A stretch of 64,000 nucleotides of DNA from Alkalicella caledoniensis (GCF_014467015.1 NZ_CP058559.1:3410001-3474000), one strand, 5' to 3'; positions 18,168 through 31,042 are shown, counted from the stretch's first letter. Notes: a model not told the origin generated them from the letters alone. Numbers and translations are program-made.

Positions 18168-19031
18168 TTGATTATGTATCTAGATTTAACATTTATCGTG
18201 AATTTTCTACTTTGCTATATTATATTGCAGCTTCAAGATTTTATTTACCCACAAAAAATTCCTTTCACTAGAAAAGTAATTGCTTCAATTGTCGGTTCAA
18301 GTTACAGCATTTTACTTATGTTATGGCCAAATATTTTCAACAATTTGTTGATAAAGACAATCTTTTTTCTATTAATAGTATATATAGTTTTTGGCAATAA
18401 CCCTTTAGCTTCAATAATAAAAAAAGGAATGTCCTTATTAATAGTTTCTTTCATTGGGGCAGGGTTACTTTATTGGATGATGTTAGAGAGGGATGGACCA
18501 CTGTTTATATTAAATCCAATACTAGATGCAAGAAAAATTACTGTCATTATCATTTTATTTGTTGGTTTAGTCATATTTCCACCTATGGTAAGAATATTTA
18601 TAATAAGTGTAAAAAGTTTATTTAACAATAAGAACTTGTATTGTGACTTGGAAATCTTAATGGATAAAAGTGTTTTTAGCATCAAAGGGTTTGTTGACAC
18701 AGGTAACTCCCTCTATGACCCTATCACAAAACTTCCTGTGGTTATTGCAAGGGGGAAAATCTTTAAAAACTATCTCGGTGAAGAATGGACTAAATGGTTT
18801 GAACAAGAAGAGATGTGGTTTATCCCCACTAATTCAAAACAAAGAGTCTTTTTTGTTCCTTTTAGGTCAATGGGGGGAGAGGAGATGTTAGTGGCTATAA
18901 AGCCTAAGGAAGTTAGCCTAATTAACAAAGGTAAGAAAACAAAAGTTGAATGTTTAATTGCCCTGTGTTTAAAAGAGAAGCGGATGCATCCTGAATTTGA
19001 TGCATTGATTCATCCTAGTATAGTATTTTAA
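18168..19031 (+). CDS. spoIIGA: SpoIIGA, pro-sigma-E processing protease
   Basis: The 287-aa protein has five N-terminal membrane helices (about residues 1-150) and a C-terminal aspartic-protease-like half. Its DTGNSLYDP motif puts the catalytic aspartate at about residue 177. It cleaves pro-sigma-E after the SpoIIR signal from the forespore. The start could be TTG 18168 or ATG 18174; both follow the same GGGGGG site. sigE follows after 13 nt. Confidence 0.93.
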   Translation: MIMYLDLTFIVNFLLCYIILQLQDFIYPQKIPFTRKVIASIVGSSYSILLMLWPNIFNNLLIKTIFFLLIVYIVFGNNPLASIIKKGMSLLIVSFIGAGLLYWMMLERDGPLFILNPILDARKITVIIILFVGLVIFPPMVRIFIISVKSLFNNKNLYCDLEILMDKSVFSIKGFVDTGNSLYDPITKLPVVIARGKIFKNYLGEEWTKWFEQEEMWFIPTNSKQRVFFVPFRSMGGEEMLVAIKPKEVSLINKGKKTKVECLIALCLKEKRMHPEFDALIHPSIVF

Positions 19032-19044
19032 GGAGGTTTTAATT

Positions 19045-19773
19045 TTGAATTTGATGAAGAAATTAAAGTTAGAATGGAGACTTTTAAGATCTAAGATTTA
19101 CTCTTTGATTGGTCTAGAAAGAAACGATATATATTTCGTAGGAAGCACTGAAGCATTGCCTCCACCCCTTACAAATGACGAAGAAAGCTATCTGATGGAG
19201 AAATTGCAACGAGGTGATGAAGGGGTAAAAAGGCTTTTAATAGAACATAACCTTCGTCTTGTTGTGTATATTGCTAGGAAATTTGAAAACACAGGAATTA
19301 ATATTGAAGACCTTGTATCTATCGGTACCATAGGACTTATAAAAGCTGTTAATACATTTGATCCTGCTAAGAAAATAAAACTAGCCACATATGGTTCAAA
19401 ATGCATAGAGAATGAAATATTGATGTATCTAAGAAGGAACAATAAAATTAAGTCTGAAGTTTCCCTTGATGAACCCCTGAATATAGACTGGGACGGAAAC
19501 GAACTATTGTTATCAGATGTGCTGGGCACAGAACCTGATATTATACATAAAGATTTAGAACAAGAAGTAAATAGAAACCTTTTAGCAAAAGCTCTAACAA
19601 AACTATCCAAAAGAGAGCAAAGAATTATGATATTACGATTTGGGCTGCAAGATGGAAATATAAAAACACAAAAAGATGTTGCAGAAATACTGGGAATATC
19701 CCAATCATATATATCTAGGCTTGAAAAAAAGATTATTAAAAGGCTAAAAAAAGAAATAAGTAAAATGGAGTAG
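19045..19773 (+). CDS. sigE: RNA polymerase sigma-E factor precursor (mother cell)
   Basis: The 242-aa sigma-70 family protein has a basic, amphipathic N-terminal pro-sequence (about 30 residues) before [11 protein letters not shown]. This matches the pro-sigma-E processing region cut by SpoIIGA. Region 2 ([30 protein letters not shown]) and region 4 with an HTH ending [11 protein letters not shown] are present. It starts with TTG 8 nt after AGGAGG. In most spore formers sigG follows directly; here the unit ends at a terminator and an rRNA operon intervenes. Confidence 0.96.
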   Translation: MNLMKKLKLEWRLLRSKIYSLIGLERNDIYFVGSTEALPPPLTNDEESYLMEKLQRGDEGVKRLLIEHNLRLVVYIARKFENTGINIEDLVSIGTIGLIKAVNTFDPAKKIKLATYGSKCIENEILMYLRRNNKIKSEVSLDEPLNIDWDGNELLLSDVLGTEPDIIHKDLEQEVNRNLLAKALTKLSKREQRIMILRFGLQDGNIKTQKDVAEILGISQSYISRLEKKIIKRLKKEISKME

Positions 19774-19776
19774 TCT

Positions 19777-19803
19777 AAACCCATGCTGATGCATGGGTTT
19801 TAT
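19777..19803 (+). terminator. Intrinsic terminator after sigE
   Basis: A perfect 10-bp stem AAACCCATGC / GCATGGGTTT (19777-19786, 19791-19800) has a TGAT loop and ends in T residues. Confidence 0.85.
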
Positions 19804-19855
19804 TTAGCTAAACTTTTTAAAAATAAATCTAAACATTTATTCCCATAAAATTACA

Positions 19856-19884
19856 TTGACCATCATGATTTTTAATGATATATT
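19856..19884 (+). promoter_or_regulatory. Upstream promoter P1 before the rRNA operon
   Basis: TTGACC, a 17-bp spacer and TATATT form a good sigma-A promoter. The predicted start is near 19891. A terminator-like hairpin begins almost at once, so P1 may yield mostly a very short RNA or be conditionally read through into the rRNA genes. Confidence 0.65.
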
Positions 19885-19891
19885 AGTCTAC

Positions 19892-19959
19892 GTTGCTTAA
19901 CACAAGCAACTTTTTATTTTCTAATAAAAATCTAATAACCCTACAATTATATTGTAGGG
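19892..19959 (+). other. Two hairpins between the tandem promoters, the first terminator-like
   Basis: GTTGCTT (19892-19898) pairs with AAGCAAC (19904-19910) and is followed by TTTTTATTTT. A second perfect 9-bp hairpin, CCCTACAAT / ATTGTAGGG with a TAT loop, lies at 19939-19959. Both sit between P1 and P2. They could attenuate P1 or block transcription entering from sigE. Confidence 0.6.
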
Positions 19960-19997
19960 GCCGGTATTTTCGAAATAAAAAATAAGTAAAAAAAGTA

Positions 19998-20026
19998 TTG
20001 ACAAGATGCATTAAAAATGATAAGAT
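19998..20026 (+). promoter_or_regulatory. Main rRNA promoter P2
   Basis: A consensus TTGACA (19998-20003), exactly 17 bp, and TAAGAT (20021-20026). The upstream DNA is A/T-rich with A-tracts, as in rRNA UP elements. The predicted start is about 230 nt before the mature 16S end. Confidence 0.85.
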
Positions 20027-20060
20027 AGTCTTTGTCGCCGAGAGGTGATTGAGTAAAAAA

Positions 20061-20100
20061 AGTAGCACGAGCTACTGACAGTTCTTTGAAAATTGAACAG
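20061..20100 (+). promoter_or_regulatory. rRNA leader hairpin and antitermination-like box
   Basis: AGTAGC-ACGA-GCTACT forms a small hairpin (20061-20076). It is followed by GTTCTTTGAAAATTGAACAG (20081-20100), the leader word seen before rRNA genes in many Firmicutes. A related ATCTTTGAAAACT occurs before 23S at about 22042. A GNRA-loop hairpin CAGAC-GAAA-GTCTG lies at 20168-20181. These probably act in antitermination and processing. Confidence 0.6.
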
Positions 20101-20204
20101 CACTATACCATAAGAAATACAACTTGGTAAAAGTTAATTTCGAATTTGAGTTTAAAGTGATTAAAACCAGACGAAAGTCTGAAGTCAGTAATCAACGCAT
20201 TAAG

Positions 20205-20239
20205 TTATTAGTATTTAGCTAACTGCTAACTGCCAATAG
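20205..20239 (+). repeat. Degenerate heptanucleotide tandem repeat, copy A (before 16S)
   Basis: Five consecutive 7-mers: TTATTAG, TATTTAG, CTAACTG, CTAACTG, CCAATAG. On the other strand the core reads GTTAGCA, related to copies at 25147-25174 and 37704-37738. It lies in the transcribed leader just before the 16S gene. Confidence 0.6.
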
Positions 20240-20269
20240 CGAAGTGCGAATGATATAACTTTTCAATTT

Positions 20270-25136
<4,867 letters not shown>

Positions 25137-25146
25137 AATATTTAAG

Positions 25147-25174
25147 CTGTCAGCTGACAGTAGTCAGCAGTCAG
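25147..25174 (+). repeat. Degenerate heptanucleotide tandem repeat, copy B (23S-5S spacer)
   Basis: Four consecutive 7-mers: CTGTCAG, CTGACAG, TAGTCAG, CAGTCAG. The first two form a perfect palindrome. Read as GTCAGCA this is one transition from the GTTAGCA core of copy A. Confidence 0.6.
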
Positions 25175-25233
25175 GAAAAACTTTAAGAATAAAACCTTTG
25201 AAAACCTTGCTATGAATTTAGTGTGATAGTTTC

Positions 25234-25350
25234 ATCTAGTGATGATGGCGAAGAGGATACACCGGTTCCCATTCCGAACACCGCAGTTAAGCTCTTCAGC
25301 GCCGATGGTACTTGGGGTTACCCCCTGGGAGAGTAGGACGTCGCTGGGTA
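25234..25350 (+). rRNA. rrf: 5S ribosomal RNA
   Basis: About 117 nt with the typical core GGTTCCCATTCCGAACACCG followed by AGTTAAGC, and a 3' GAGAGTAGGACGTCGCTGGG. It lies 100 nt after 23S and directly before a strong terminator. The ends are set by pairing and homology. Confidence 0.95.
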
Positions 25351-25358
25351 CTTAAAAA

Positions 25359-25387
25359 GCACAACTCAAATGAGTTGTGCTTTTTTT
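25359..25387 (+). terminator. rRNA operon terminator
   Basis: A perfect 10-bp stem GCACAACTCA / TGAGTTGTGC with an AA loop, followed by seven T residues. Confidence 0.93.
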
Positions 25388-25396
25388 CGTGTAGGC

Positions 25397-25447
25397 TTTG
25401 CCTTTGGCAAACAGGACCAGCTTCGCTGACAGGATTGCCTTCGGCAA
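25397..25447 (+). repeat. Array of three mini-hairpins separated by ACAGGA
   Basis: TTTGCC-TTT-GGCAAA, CAGC-TTC-GCTG and TTGCC-TTC-GGCAA follow one another, each with a 3-nt loop and joined by the same ACAGGA linker. It lies between the rRNA terminator and the vanZ-like gene and has no coding frame. It looks like a small modular repeat of the intergenic palindrome type. Confidence 0.7.
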
Positions 25448-25506
25448 CACAAACTTATCAATCCCATTTTTATCCTAAAGTTTAACTTTTTGTCCTTTTA
25501 AATAGA

Positions 25507-25535
25507 TTGACCTCAACATGTTTTTATTTTAGAAT
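25507..25535 (+). promoter_or_regulatory. Promoter of the VanZ-like gene
   Basis: TTGACC, a 17-bp spacer and TAGAAT. The predicted start is near 25542, leaving a leader of about 105 nt. Confidence 0.65.
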
Positions 25536-25647
25536 TATGCATAGGGATTCATTGCTTTTTGGACAAGCTTTGATGGGCTACTATTTTAAATTTATGTACA
25601 GTTAGCTTTATTTTTACTGATTTTTAGTTTTAGAAGGGGGATAGTGT

Positions 25648-27045
25648 ATGAGCCTACAAGTCTTAACAGGTATTATTAGAGAAAATCTATATATGGGAAT
25701 AGCAGGGGTATTGTTTTTAGGAATAATAATGTTTATAGTATACTTCGTTATCTATATGAAACTACTGGGTGGGAAAATAATAATCCCACGGAAACAACTA
25801 TTGGTGGGAGGTCTCCTTGTTGTCTATATTATCATGGTAATAGGAGTTACATTTTTAAACCGAGGAACAAGATTTCAACTTAACATGAACCTTCACTTTC
25901 TGAGTTCATATAGGGAAGCTTGGAATAATTTTAGCTTGCGACACTGGCAGTTTGTTATTTTGAACATTGTCATGTTTGTACCTCTAGGGATTCTTTTGCC
26001 CCTTTTTCATAAGAATTTCCGTAAAGCTGGTTGGACCATAGGAGTAGGTATGCTATCTACCCTAATAATTGAAAGTTTACAGCTAATTACTGGACGTGGC
26101 AGTTTTGTACTGGATGATATCTTTAACAATTCCTTAGGAGCAATAATTGGTTATGGGATAGTTATGGGTGTATTAACAATAATTAATGGGCAACGGAAGA
26201 GATTTTACAAGGCAATGGGTTATTTTTCACCCTTACTGATAGTAACTTTAACCTTTATGGGAATTTTTTTCGCTTACAATCTTCAGGAGTTTGGAAACCT
26301 AGCCATAGCTCACAGTTATAGTATTAATATGAACAGCACACAGGTTAATTTAAGTGTTCACCTTAACGATGAAAGAACATCAAATCCCATCTATCAGGCT
26401 CCAGTTCATTCTAAGTACTCTGCAAAAGATTTTGCTGTAGAGTTTATGGAAAACCTTGATATTGATACAAGTAATTTGGAGGTAATTGCTTATAGTACAA
26501 GTGCAATATACTGGTCAAGAGGCAATCCTTCATATAATATGAAGGTAAATTACCTAGATGGTAGTTATAGTTTTTCTGATTTTTCAAGTTTTGATAAAAA
26601 ACCTGTGGAGGCTGAAGAAGAGGTTCTAATTGAAGAACTAAGGAGATTTGGTATTGAGATACCAGAAGGGGCTATGTTTAGTAATAGAGATACTAGAAGT
26701 TATGAATGGGTTGTGCATAAAAAAACACCAAACAATAAGTTAATCGATGGTGTTTTATACATTTCTTATTATAATGACGGTACAATTAAGCAAATCAATA
26801 ATACTATTGTTGAATATAATAAGGTAAGGAACGTTCCAACTAAAAGTGAGAAGGAAGCATATCAGGAAATATTGGATGGCAACTTTTTTTGGTATCCCGG
26901 AAATGGGATAGAAACAATCAATGTTCATGAGGTACAATTAATGTACCATCTGGATTCCAAGGGATTCTATCAGCCCGTTTATTTTTTTTACTGTACAATA
27001 GATGGATTTGAATCCAGAATTACTATACCGGCCTTACTGAGATAA
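25648..27045 (+). CDS. VanZ-family membrane protein with a long C-terminal domain
   Basis: The 465-aa protein has an N-terminal VanZ-like domain of about five helices (about 15-190), with the characteristic NIVMFVPLGILLP and SLQLITGRGSFVLDDIFNN (partly variable) segments. A sixth helix (about 192-210) follows, then a soluble domain of about 250 residues that I do not recognise. Classical VanZ, linked to teicoplanin resistance, lacks this extension. The gene has its own promoter and terminator, so it is a single-gene unit between the rRNA operon and sigG. GGGGGATAG precedes the ATG. Its substrate is unknown. Confidence 0.8.
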   Translation: MSLQVLTGIIRENLYMGIAGVLFLGIIMFIVYFVIYMKLLGGKIIIPRKQLLVGGLLVVYIIMVIGVTFLNRGTRFQLNMNLHFLSSYREAWNNFSLRHWQFVILNIVMFVPLGILLPLFHKNFRKAGWTIGVGMLSTLIIESLQLITGRGSFVLDDIFNNSLGAIIGYGIVMGVLTIINGQRKRFYKAMGYFSPLLIVTLTFMGIFFAYNLQEFGNLAIAHSYSINMNSTQVNLSVHLNDERTSNPIYQAPVHSKYSAKDFAVEFMENLDIDTSNLEVIAYSTSAIYWSRGNPSYNMKVNYLDGSYSFSDFSSFDKKPVEAEEEVLIEELRRFGIEIPEGAMFSNRDTRSYEWVVHKKTPNNKLIDGVLYISYYNDGTIKQINNTIVEYNKVRNVPTKSEKEAYQEILDGNFFWYPGNGIETINVHEVQLMYHLDSKGFYQPVYFFYCTIDGFESRITIPALLR

Positions 27046-27084
27046 CAAAAAGAAAATACAATTGTGAAACTAGTGTCTAACTTT

Positions 27085-27110
27085 AAATAGCGCCCTTAGA
27101 GGCGCTATTT
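27085..27110. terminator. Bidirectional terminator between converging genes
   Basis: A perfect 10-bp stem AAATAGCGCC / GGCGCTATTT with loop CTTAGA lies between the converging vanZ-like and 27209-27664 genes. Short A and T tracts on both sides let it serve either strand. Confidence 0.7.
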
Positions 27111-27208
27111 CAGCTTGTAGACAAACCTAAGGCAAAGTCATTGACCCTAGGTGCGTAAAAAGCAGTACAATTCACTTAGACCACCACACTAAATTACACT
27201 ATATAATC

Positions 27209-27664
27209 CTACCTAAAACGCCATTTTATATCGCTTTCTTTAATTGCTTTAAATAAAGTATTATCATCAACTAAATAAATTTTATCAAATAACTTACCAA
27301 CTTTAGAGATTATTATCATATCCTCATATATCCATAATCTTTCATCACCACTCAAATTCATAATAAACCCTTGTGATCCTTTTTCCCTTTCGAAGATACC
27401 TTTCTTTATAGACATATCCAAATTATCTTCAAAAATTGCTTGAAATATTTCTGTGTTTTCTTCTTCGTAATCAAAATCTGAATACTTGTGGCGCTCTTCT
27501 GAAGTAAAAAAAATATTAAAAACTGTACCTTCTACCATGACATCTTCATTATCTAAAAATCCCCCAAGTGTACCTTGTCGCGTAAAAAGGAAATGCACTA
27601 AACTTGATAAAATGAACAGTGCAATAATAAGTTTAATAAATAAAAACTTCCTTTCCCTTAACAT
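27209..27664 (-). CDS. Small membrane-anchored protein, unknown function
   Basis: Encodes 151 residues starting MLRERKFLF. A GAGGGGG ribosome site is correctly placed before this ATG, so I use it rather than an upstream in-frame start. One N-terminal membrane helix (about 7-26) is followed by an acidic extracytoplasmic domain rich in Asp/Glu and aromatic residues. No cysteines and no known motif. It is the only minus-strand gene in the first 41 kb, and no partner gene is nearby. Unrecognised. Confidence 0.65.
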   Translation of the reverse strand: MLRERKFLFIKLIIALFILSSLVHFLFTRQGTLGGFLDNEDVMVEGTVFNIFFTSEERHKYSDFDYEEENTEIFQAIFEDNLDMSIKKGIFEREKGSQGFIMNLSGDERLWIYEDMIIISKVGKLFDKIYLVDDNTLFKAIKESDIKWRFR

Positions 27665-27769
27665 CCATTTACCCCCTCTTATTTTATTTAAAATTTGTGT
27701 GAACATGATTACTATATTCTATTAACTATGAAAAATTTCCTTCTAAAATATATAAAATTATATAAATTT

Positions 27770-28140
27770 TCTTTCAAAGAAGCTTAAAGTTTGCTTTTAA
27801 TAGTGCAGGCTTTTTAGTGTAAGGTAGTGGTAAAGGCCCCTAGATTCATAAAACTTGCCACTAACTTCACTAATAAACTCCTACTGATTTCACTTTAATT
27901 CCTCTTTAATTCCTCTAATTCTTTCTGTAAGTTAGTGTAAATTCTTGACCTATCATTAGTGGCTAAGATTTTTAATTACTCTTCTAATCCTCCCAAATTA
28001 ACCCCAGTTTCCCAGTAATCCGTGTAATCTCTTTTAAAAATCCGCGTTAGGCTCCTTTTACTTTAATCTTTTCCTGACTCTCCACAGCTAACCGCATCCT
28101 AACCCCTTACCCTCAACATCTCCCTGTTATAATATTTAGA
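27770..28140. other. Gene-free region with short degenerate repeats
   Basis: About 370 bp with no credible ORF on either strand. CTTTAATTCCT occurs twice in tandem (27893-27914) and a third partial copy follows. TTAGTG-type words (CACTAA, TTAGTGG) recur, and around 28005-28055 the minus strand reads GATTACACGGATTACTGGG. It may be a decayed repeat-rich remnant. The sigG promoter lies to its right. Confidence 0.4.
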
Positions 28141-28218
28141 ATATAATTATTTTGTGTATTTAAGGGTAATTTTCCTCTTATTTGGAAAAATAAAGATAAC
28201 AGGGTGACAAGATAGTGT

Positions 28219-28246
28219 GCATATTTTAACCGCACAGGGAAATAAT
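28219..28246 (+). promoter_or_regulatory. Candidate sigma-F/sigma-G promoter of sigG
   Basis: GCATA (28219-28223) fits the forespore -35 consensus. GGAAATAAT (28238-28246) fits the sigma-F -10 pattern GGnnAnAnT, with 14 bp between (about 15 is usual). It lies 30 bp before the sigG start. In B. subtilis sigG is transcribed by sigma-F and then by itself, so the match makes biological sense. Confidence 0.5.
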
Positions 28247-28275
28247 TAACTTAACAAAACTTAGGAGGACTAGCC

Positions 28276-29055
28276 GTGATAAATAAAGTAGAAATATGTG
28301 GAGTGAATACAGCTAAGTTACCAGTTTTGAAAAATGCAGAGATGAAACAGCTATTTATCCGGTTACAAAGTGGAGAATACGACGCAAGGGAAAGGTTAGT
28401 AAACGGAAATTTAAGATTAGTACTCAGTGTAATACAAAGATTTAATAACCGCGGTGAATGTGTAGATGATTTATTTCAAGTAGGTTGCATCGGCCTCATA
28501 AAAGCTATTGATAATTTTGATTTGAGTCAGAACGTTAAATTCTCAACATACGCTGTTCCAATGATTATAGGTGAGATAAGAAGATACCTTCGTGATAACA
28601 ATCCTATAAGAGTAAGTAGATCATTAAGGGATGTAGCATATAAGGCGTTACAGGTTAGAGATACTTTAATTAATCGATTCAATAGAGAACCAACTGTATC
28701 AGAGATTGCTAAGGAGCTAGAAATTGAAAGAGAAGAAGTAGTTTTTGCTTTAGATGCCATTCAAGAGCCAGTATCTTTATTTGAACCAATCTACCATGAT
28801 GGTGGAGAGCCTATATTTGTAATGGATCAAATTCGAGATAACAAAGAACTAGATGGAACTTGGATTGAGGGTATAGCCATAAGTGAGGCTTTAACCCGCC
28901 TAAATGATAGAGAAAAGAAAATATTGACTTTACGTTTTTTTGAGGGGAAAACTCAAATGGAAGTTGCTGATGAGATAGGAATCTCTCAGGCACAAGTTTC
29001 TAGATTAGAAAAAGTTGCCTTAGGACATTTGAAAAAATATGTGAGGGAAGACTAA
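28276..29055 (+). CDS. sigG: RNA polymerase sigma-G factor (forespore)
   Basis: The 259-aa protein begins VEICGVNTAKLPVLKN after a few residues, the hallmark N-terminus of sigma-G. Regions 2 (DLFQVGCIGLIKAIDNFD), 3 and 4 (EVADEIGISQAQVSRLEK) are complete. It starts with GTG 7 nt after AGGAGG. It directs late forespore transcription. The stop overlaps the next small ORF (TAATG). Confidence 0.96.
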   Translation: MINKVEICGVNTAKLPVLKNAEMKQLFIRLQSGEYDARERLVNGNLRLVLSVIQRFNNRGECVDDLFQVGCIGLIKAIDNFDLSQNVKFSTYAVPMIIGEIRRYLRDNNPIRVSRSLRDVAYKALQVRDTLINRFNREPTVSEIAKELEIEREEVVFALDAIQEPVSLFEPIYHDGGEPIFVMDQIRDNKELDGTWIEGIAISEALTRLNDREKKILTLRFFEGKTQMEVADEIGISQAQVSRLEKVALGHLKKYVRED

Positions 29056-29192
29056 TGTTAAAAGCGATGTTTATTATTCCCATACTGTTTACGATGCTTT
29101 CAATACAACTTATCCCCGAAGAAAATGGAGTAACTAGAGCATACAATGAGAACAATTTTTTTATAAGTAATATGGAAATAGGAAGTTTCTAA
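29055..29192 (+). CDS. 45-aa hydrophobic-N-terminus peptide coupled to sigG
   Basis: The ATG shares one base with the sigG stop codon, a layout that favours coupled translation. The 45-residue product starts MLKAMFIIPILFTMLSIQLI, a membrane or signal-like helix, followed by a polar tail. Its stop codon abuts the operon terminator, so the ORF fills the whole space between sigG and the hairpin. No family is recognised. If made, it would be expressed in the forespore with sigma-G. Confidence 0.55.
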   Translation: MLKAMFIIPILFTMLSIQLIPEENGVTRAYNENNFFISNMEIGSF

Positions 29193-29219
29193 AAGAACCA
29201 CATTGGTGGTTCTTTTAGT
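29191..29219 (+). terminator. Terminator of the sigG unit
   Basis: An 11-bp stem AAAAGAACCAC / GTGGTTCTTTT with loop ATTG (29191-29201, 29206-29216), followed by T-rich sequence. Confidence 0.85.
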
Positions 29220-29287
29220 TTTTGATTTTATATCTTTTTTTTGATCTTAATGCATATAATTTACTTGAAGGTGGAAGGAGTGATTAT

Positions 29288-29554
29288 ATGAGAATTTCTG
29301 ATTTGAGAAGTAGAGAAATCGTTAACTTATCTGATGGCAGGAAATTGGGTATCTTTGATGACCTAGAGATAGATACTACTAAAGGCGTAATAAAAGCTCT
29401 AATAATTACTGGTAGCAGCAGCTTCTTAGGTTTCTTTCAACAAGAGCAAGATAGTATTATACCCTGGGAAAAAGTTGTAAAAATAGGCCAAGATGTAATA
29501 ATTGCAGATTTAAGCTCCAAAGGGGAAAAATTATTTAAAAAAGGCGATGAATAA
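29288..29554 (+). CDS. ylmC: YlmC/YmxH-family sporulation-associated protein (PRC-barrel)
   Basis: The 88-aa protein is a single PRC-barrel domain beginning MRISDLRSREIVNLSDGRKL. A GGAAGGAG site lies 7 nt before this ATG; a longer in-frame reading to the left has none. The family is common in spore formers next to sigG, with no defined biochemical role. A TATAAT at 29255-29260 may be its -10 box. Confidence 0.88.
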   Translation: MRISDLRSREIVNLSDGRKLGIFDDLEIDTTKGVIKALIITGSSSFLGFFQQEQDSIIPWEKVVKIGQDVIIADLSSKGEKLFKKGDE

Positions 29555-29600
29555 TGTTATAATTATAATATTAAAATTTGGATGAATGTGGAGTGAAGGT

Positions 29601-30044
29601 ATGAAATGCCCTTTTTGCATAAACAACGAAAGTAAAGTATTGGATTCTAGACCTAATGATGATAAAAATGCAATAAGAAGAAGAAGAGAATGCCTTAAAT
29701 GTCTAAGAAGATTTACAACATATGAAAAAGTGGAAGAAGAGCCAATACTGGTTCTAAAAAAAAGTGGAAAGAAAGAGTTGTTTGATAAGAACAAGATTAT
29801 TAGAGGGTTATCTAGGGCCTGTGAGAAAAGGGATATTACCTATGTACAAATAGAAAATTTAGTAGAGGGTATAGAAAAGCAAATGGCAAATAAACTAATT
29901 TTTGAAATTAGCACAGAAGAATTAGGTGATATAGTCCTAGATAATCTTAAGGAACTAGATGAAGTAGCATATGTACGTTTTGCTTCTGTTTATAAAGATT
30001 TTAAAGATATAGAAGCATTCAAAAGAGAATTATCTAAACTATAA
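29601..30044 (+). CDS. nrdR: NrdR, repressor of ribonucleotide reductase genes
   Basis: The 147-aa protein has an N-terminal zinc ribbon (Cys3, Cys6, Cys31, Cys34) followed by an ATP-cone domain (about 49-139). It senses ATP/dATP and represses nrd operons. The start at 29601 gives the family N-terminus MKCPFC and follows a GAAGGT site. No nrd gene or NrdR box lies nearby. Confidence 0.96.
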   Translation: MKCPFCINNESKVLDSRPNDDKNAIRRRRECLKCLRRFTTYEKVEEEPILVLKKSGKKELFDKNKIIRGLSRACEKRDITYVQIENLVEGIEKQMANKLIFEISTEELGDIVLDNLKELDEVAYVRFASVYKDFKDIEAFKRELSKL

Positions 30045-30061
30045 GGATTGAGGTGAACATC

Positions 30062-31042
30062 ATGGGGAAAAGACCTCTAAACTCAAATAAAGGTTTTACT
30101 GTAATAAAAGGCGGTAATCAGAACAAAAAACTATTAAGTAATAAAGCCATGAAAATTATTATCTTTTCAGTGGTTTCTACAGTATTGTTTTTCATAGCCA
30201 TTAGGGGTATAAATACAGTTAGAGATTATTTAACAGCTAGGATGCTTCAAATAGAGTATGTGGATGTAAACTCCATGGATGAAGGGATTTATGGTACGGG
30301 ACTTTACATAAGGGATGAGAAAGTTATTGAAAGTTATGGAAACGTAGAATTAACAGGGAAACTTCCACAGTTAAGTAGAGTTCGCAAAGGTCAGTCACTA
30401 GGTAAGCAAGATGGTAACGAAGTTATAGCACCCGTTTCTGGTCTTGTCCTATACTATACTGATGACTATGAACAAATTTCCCTTGGCACAAATGTGGAAG
30501 ATATAGCAGTTCTGGATTTTTTTAACTATGAAGAGTATCAAGTCATGGAAGTATCTCAAAACCCTAATTCTGGTGACAAATTACTAAAAATTGTAAACAA
30601 CTATCATACTGAGATTATTGTTCGCCTCGATGTTACAGAGGCGGGGCAACTTTGGGATCTAGATAGGGTAAGAGTTAAATTAGAAGCTGGGGATAATAGT
30701 CTTGTTAAGTGGGTAGATATTAAAGGTACTGCCACACATGGAGACTACACCTATGTACATCTTTTTTCAGACAGAATTACAGATGATTTTATCGATGTAA
30801 GGTTTTCAAATGTGTTTTTTATTCTTGATACAATAACTGGAATAAAACTTCCAGAAGATGCCATAGTGTCTGAACAAGGTAAGACTGGAATCTACTCTCT
30901 TTCACGAAATAGGGTTGTTTTTAGAGAAGTTGTTCCCATGAAGGAAGAAGGAGGATATGTGTGGGTTACAGGATTAAGTGAAAAACAAGGAGTTATCCTT
31001 AATCCAAAAATAGTAAAAATTGGGCAAAGGATTAAGTTCTAG
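30062..31042 (+). CDS. HlyD-like membrane protein with a biotinyl/lipoyl-type core
   Basis: The 326-aa protein has one N-terminal membrane helix (about residues 29-48), then a barrel-sandwich region (NEVIAPVSGLVLYYTDD) and a C-terminal beta domain, the order seen in HlyD-type adaptor proteins. In Clostridia such genes often precede yggS-yggT-ylmH. No transporter gene accompanies it, so an efflux role is unproven. I prefer the ATG at 30062 with GAGGTG upstream; an in-frame GTG at 30053 lies inside that site. Confidence 0.8.
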   Translation: MGKRPLNSNKGFTVIKGGNQNKKLLSNKAMKIIIFSVVSTVLFFIAIRGINTVRDYLTARMLQIEYVDVNSMDEGIYGTGLYIRDEKVIESYGNVELTGKLPQLSRVRKGQSLGKQDGNEVIAPVSGLVLYYTDDYEQISLGTNVEDIAVLDFFNYEEYQVMEVSQNPNSGDKLLKIVNNYHTEIIVRLDVTEAGQLWDLDRVRVKLEAGDNSLVKWVDIKGTATHGDYTYVHLFSDRITDDFIDVRFSNVFFILDTITGIKLPEDAIVSEQGKTGIYSLSRNRVVFREVVPMKEEGGYVWVTGLSEKQGVILNPKIVKIGQRIKF

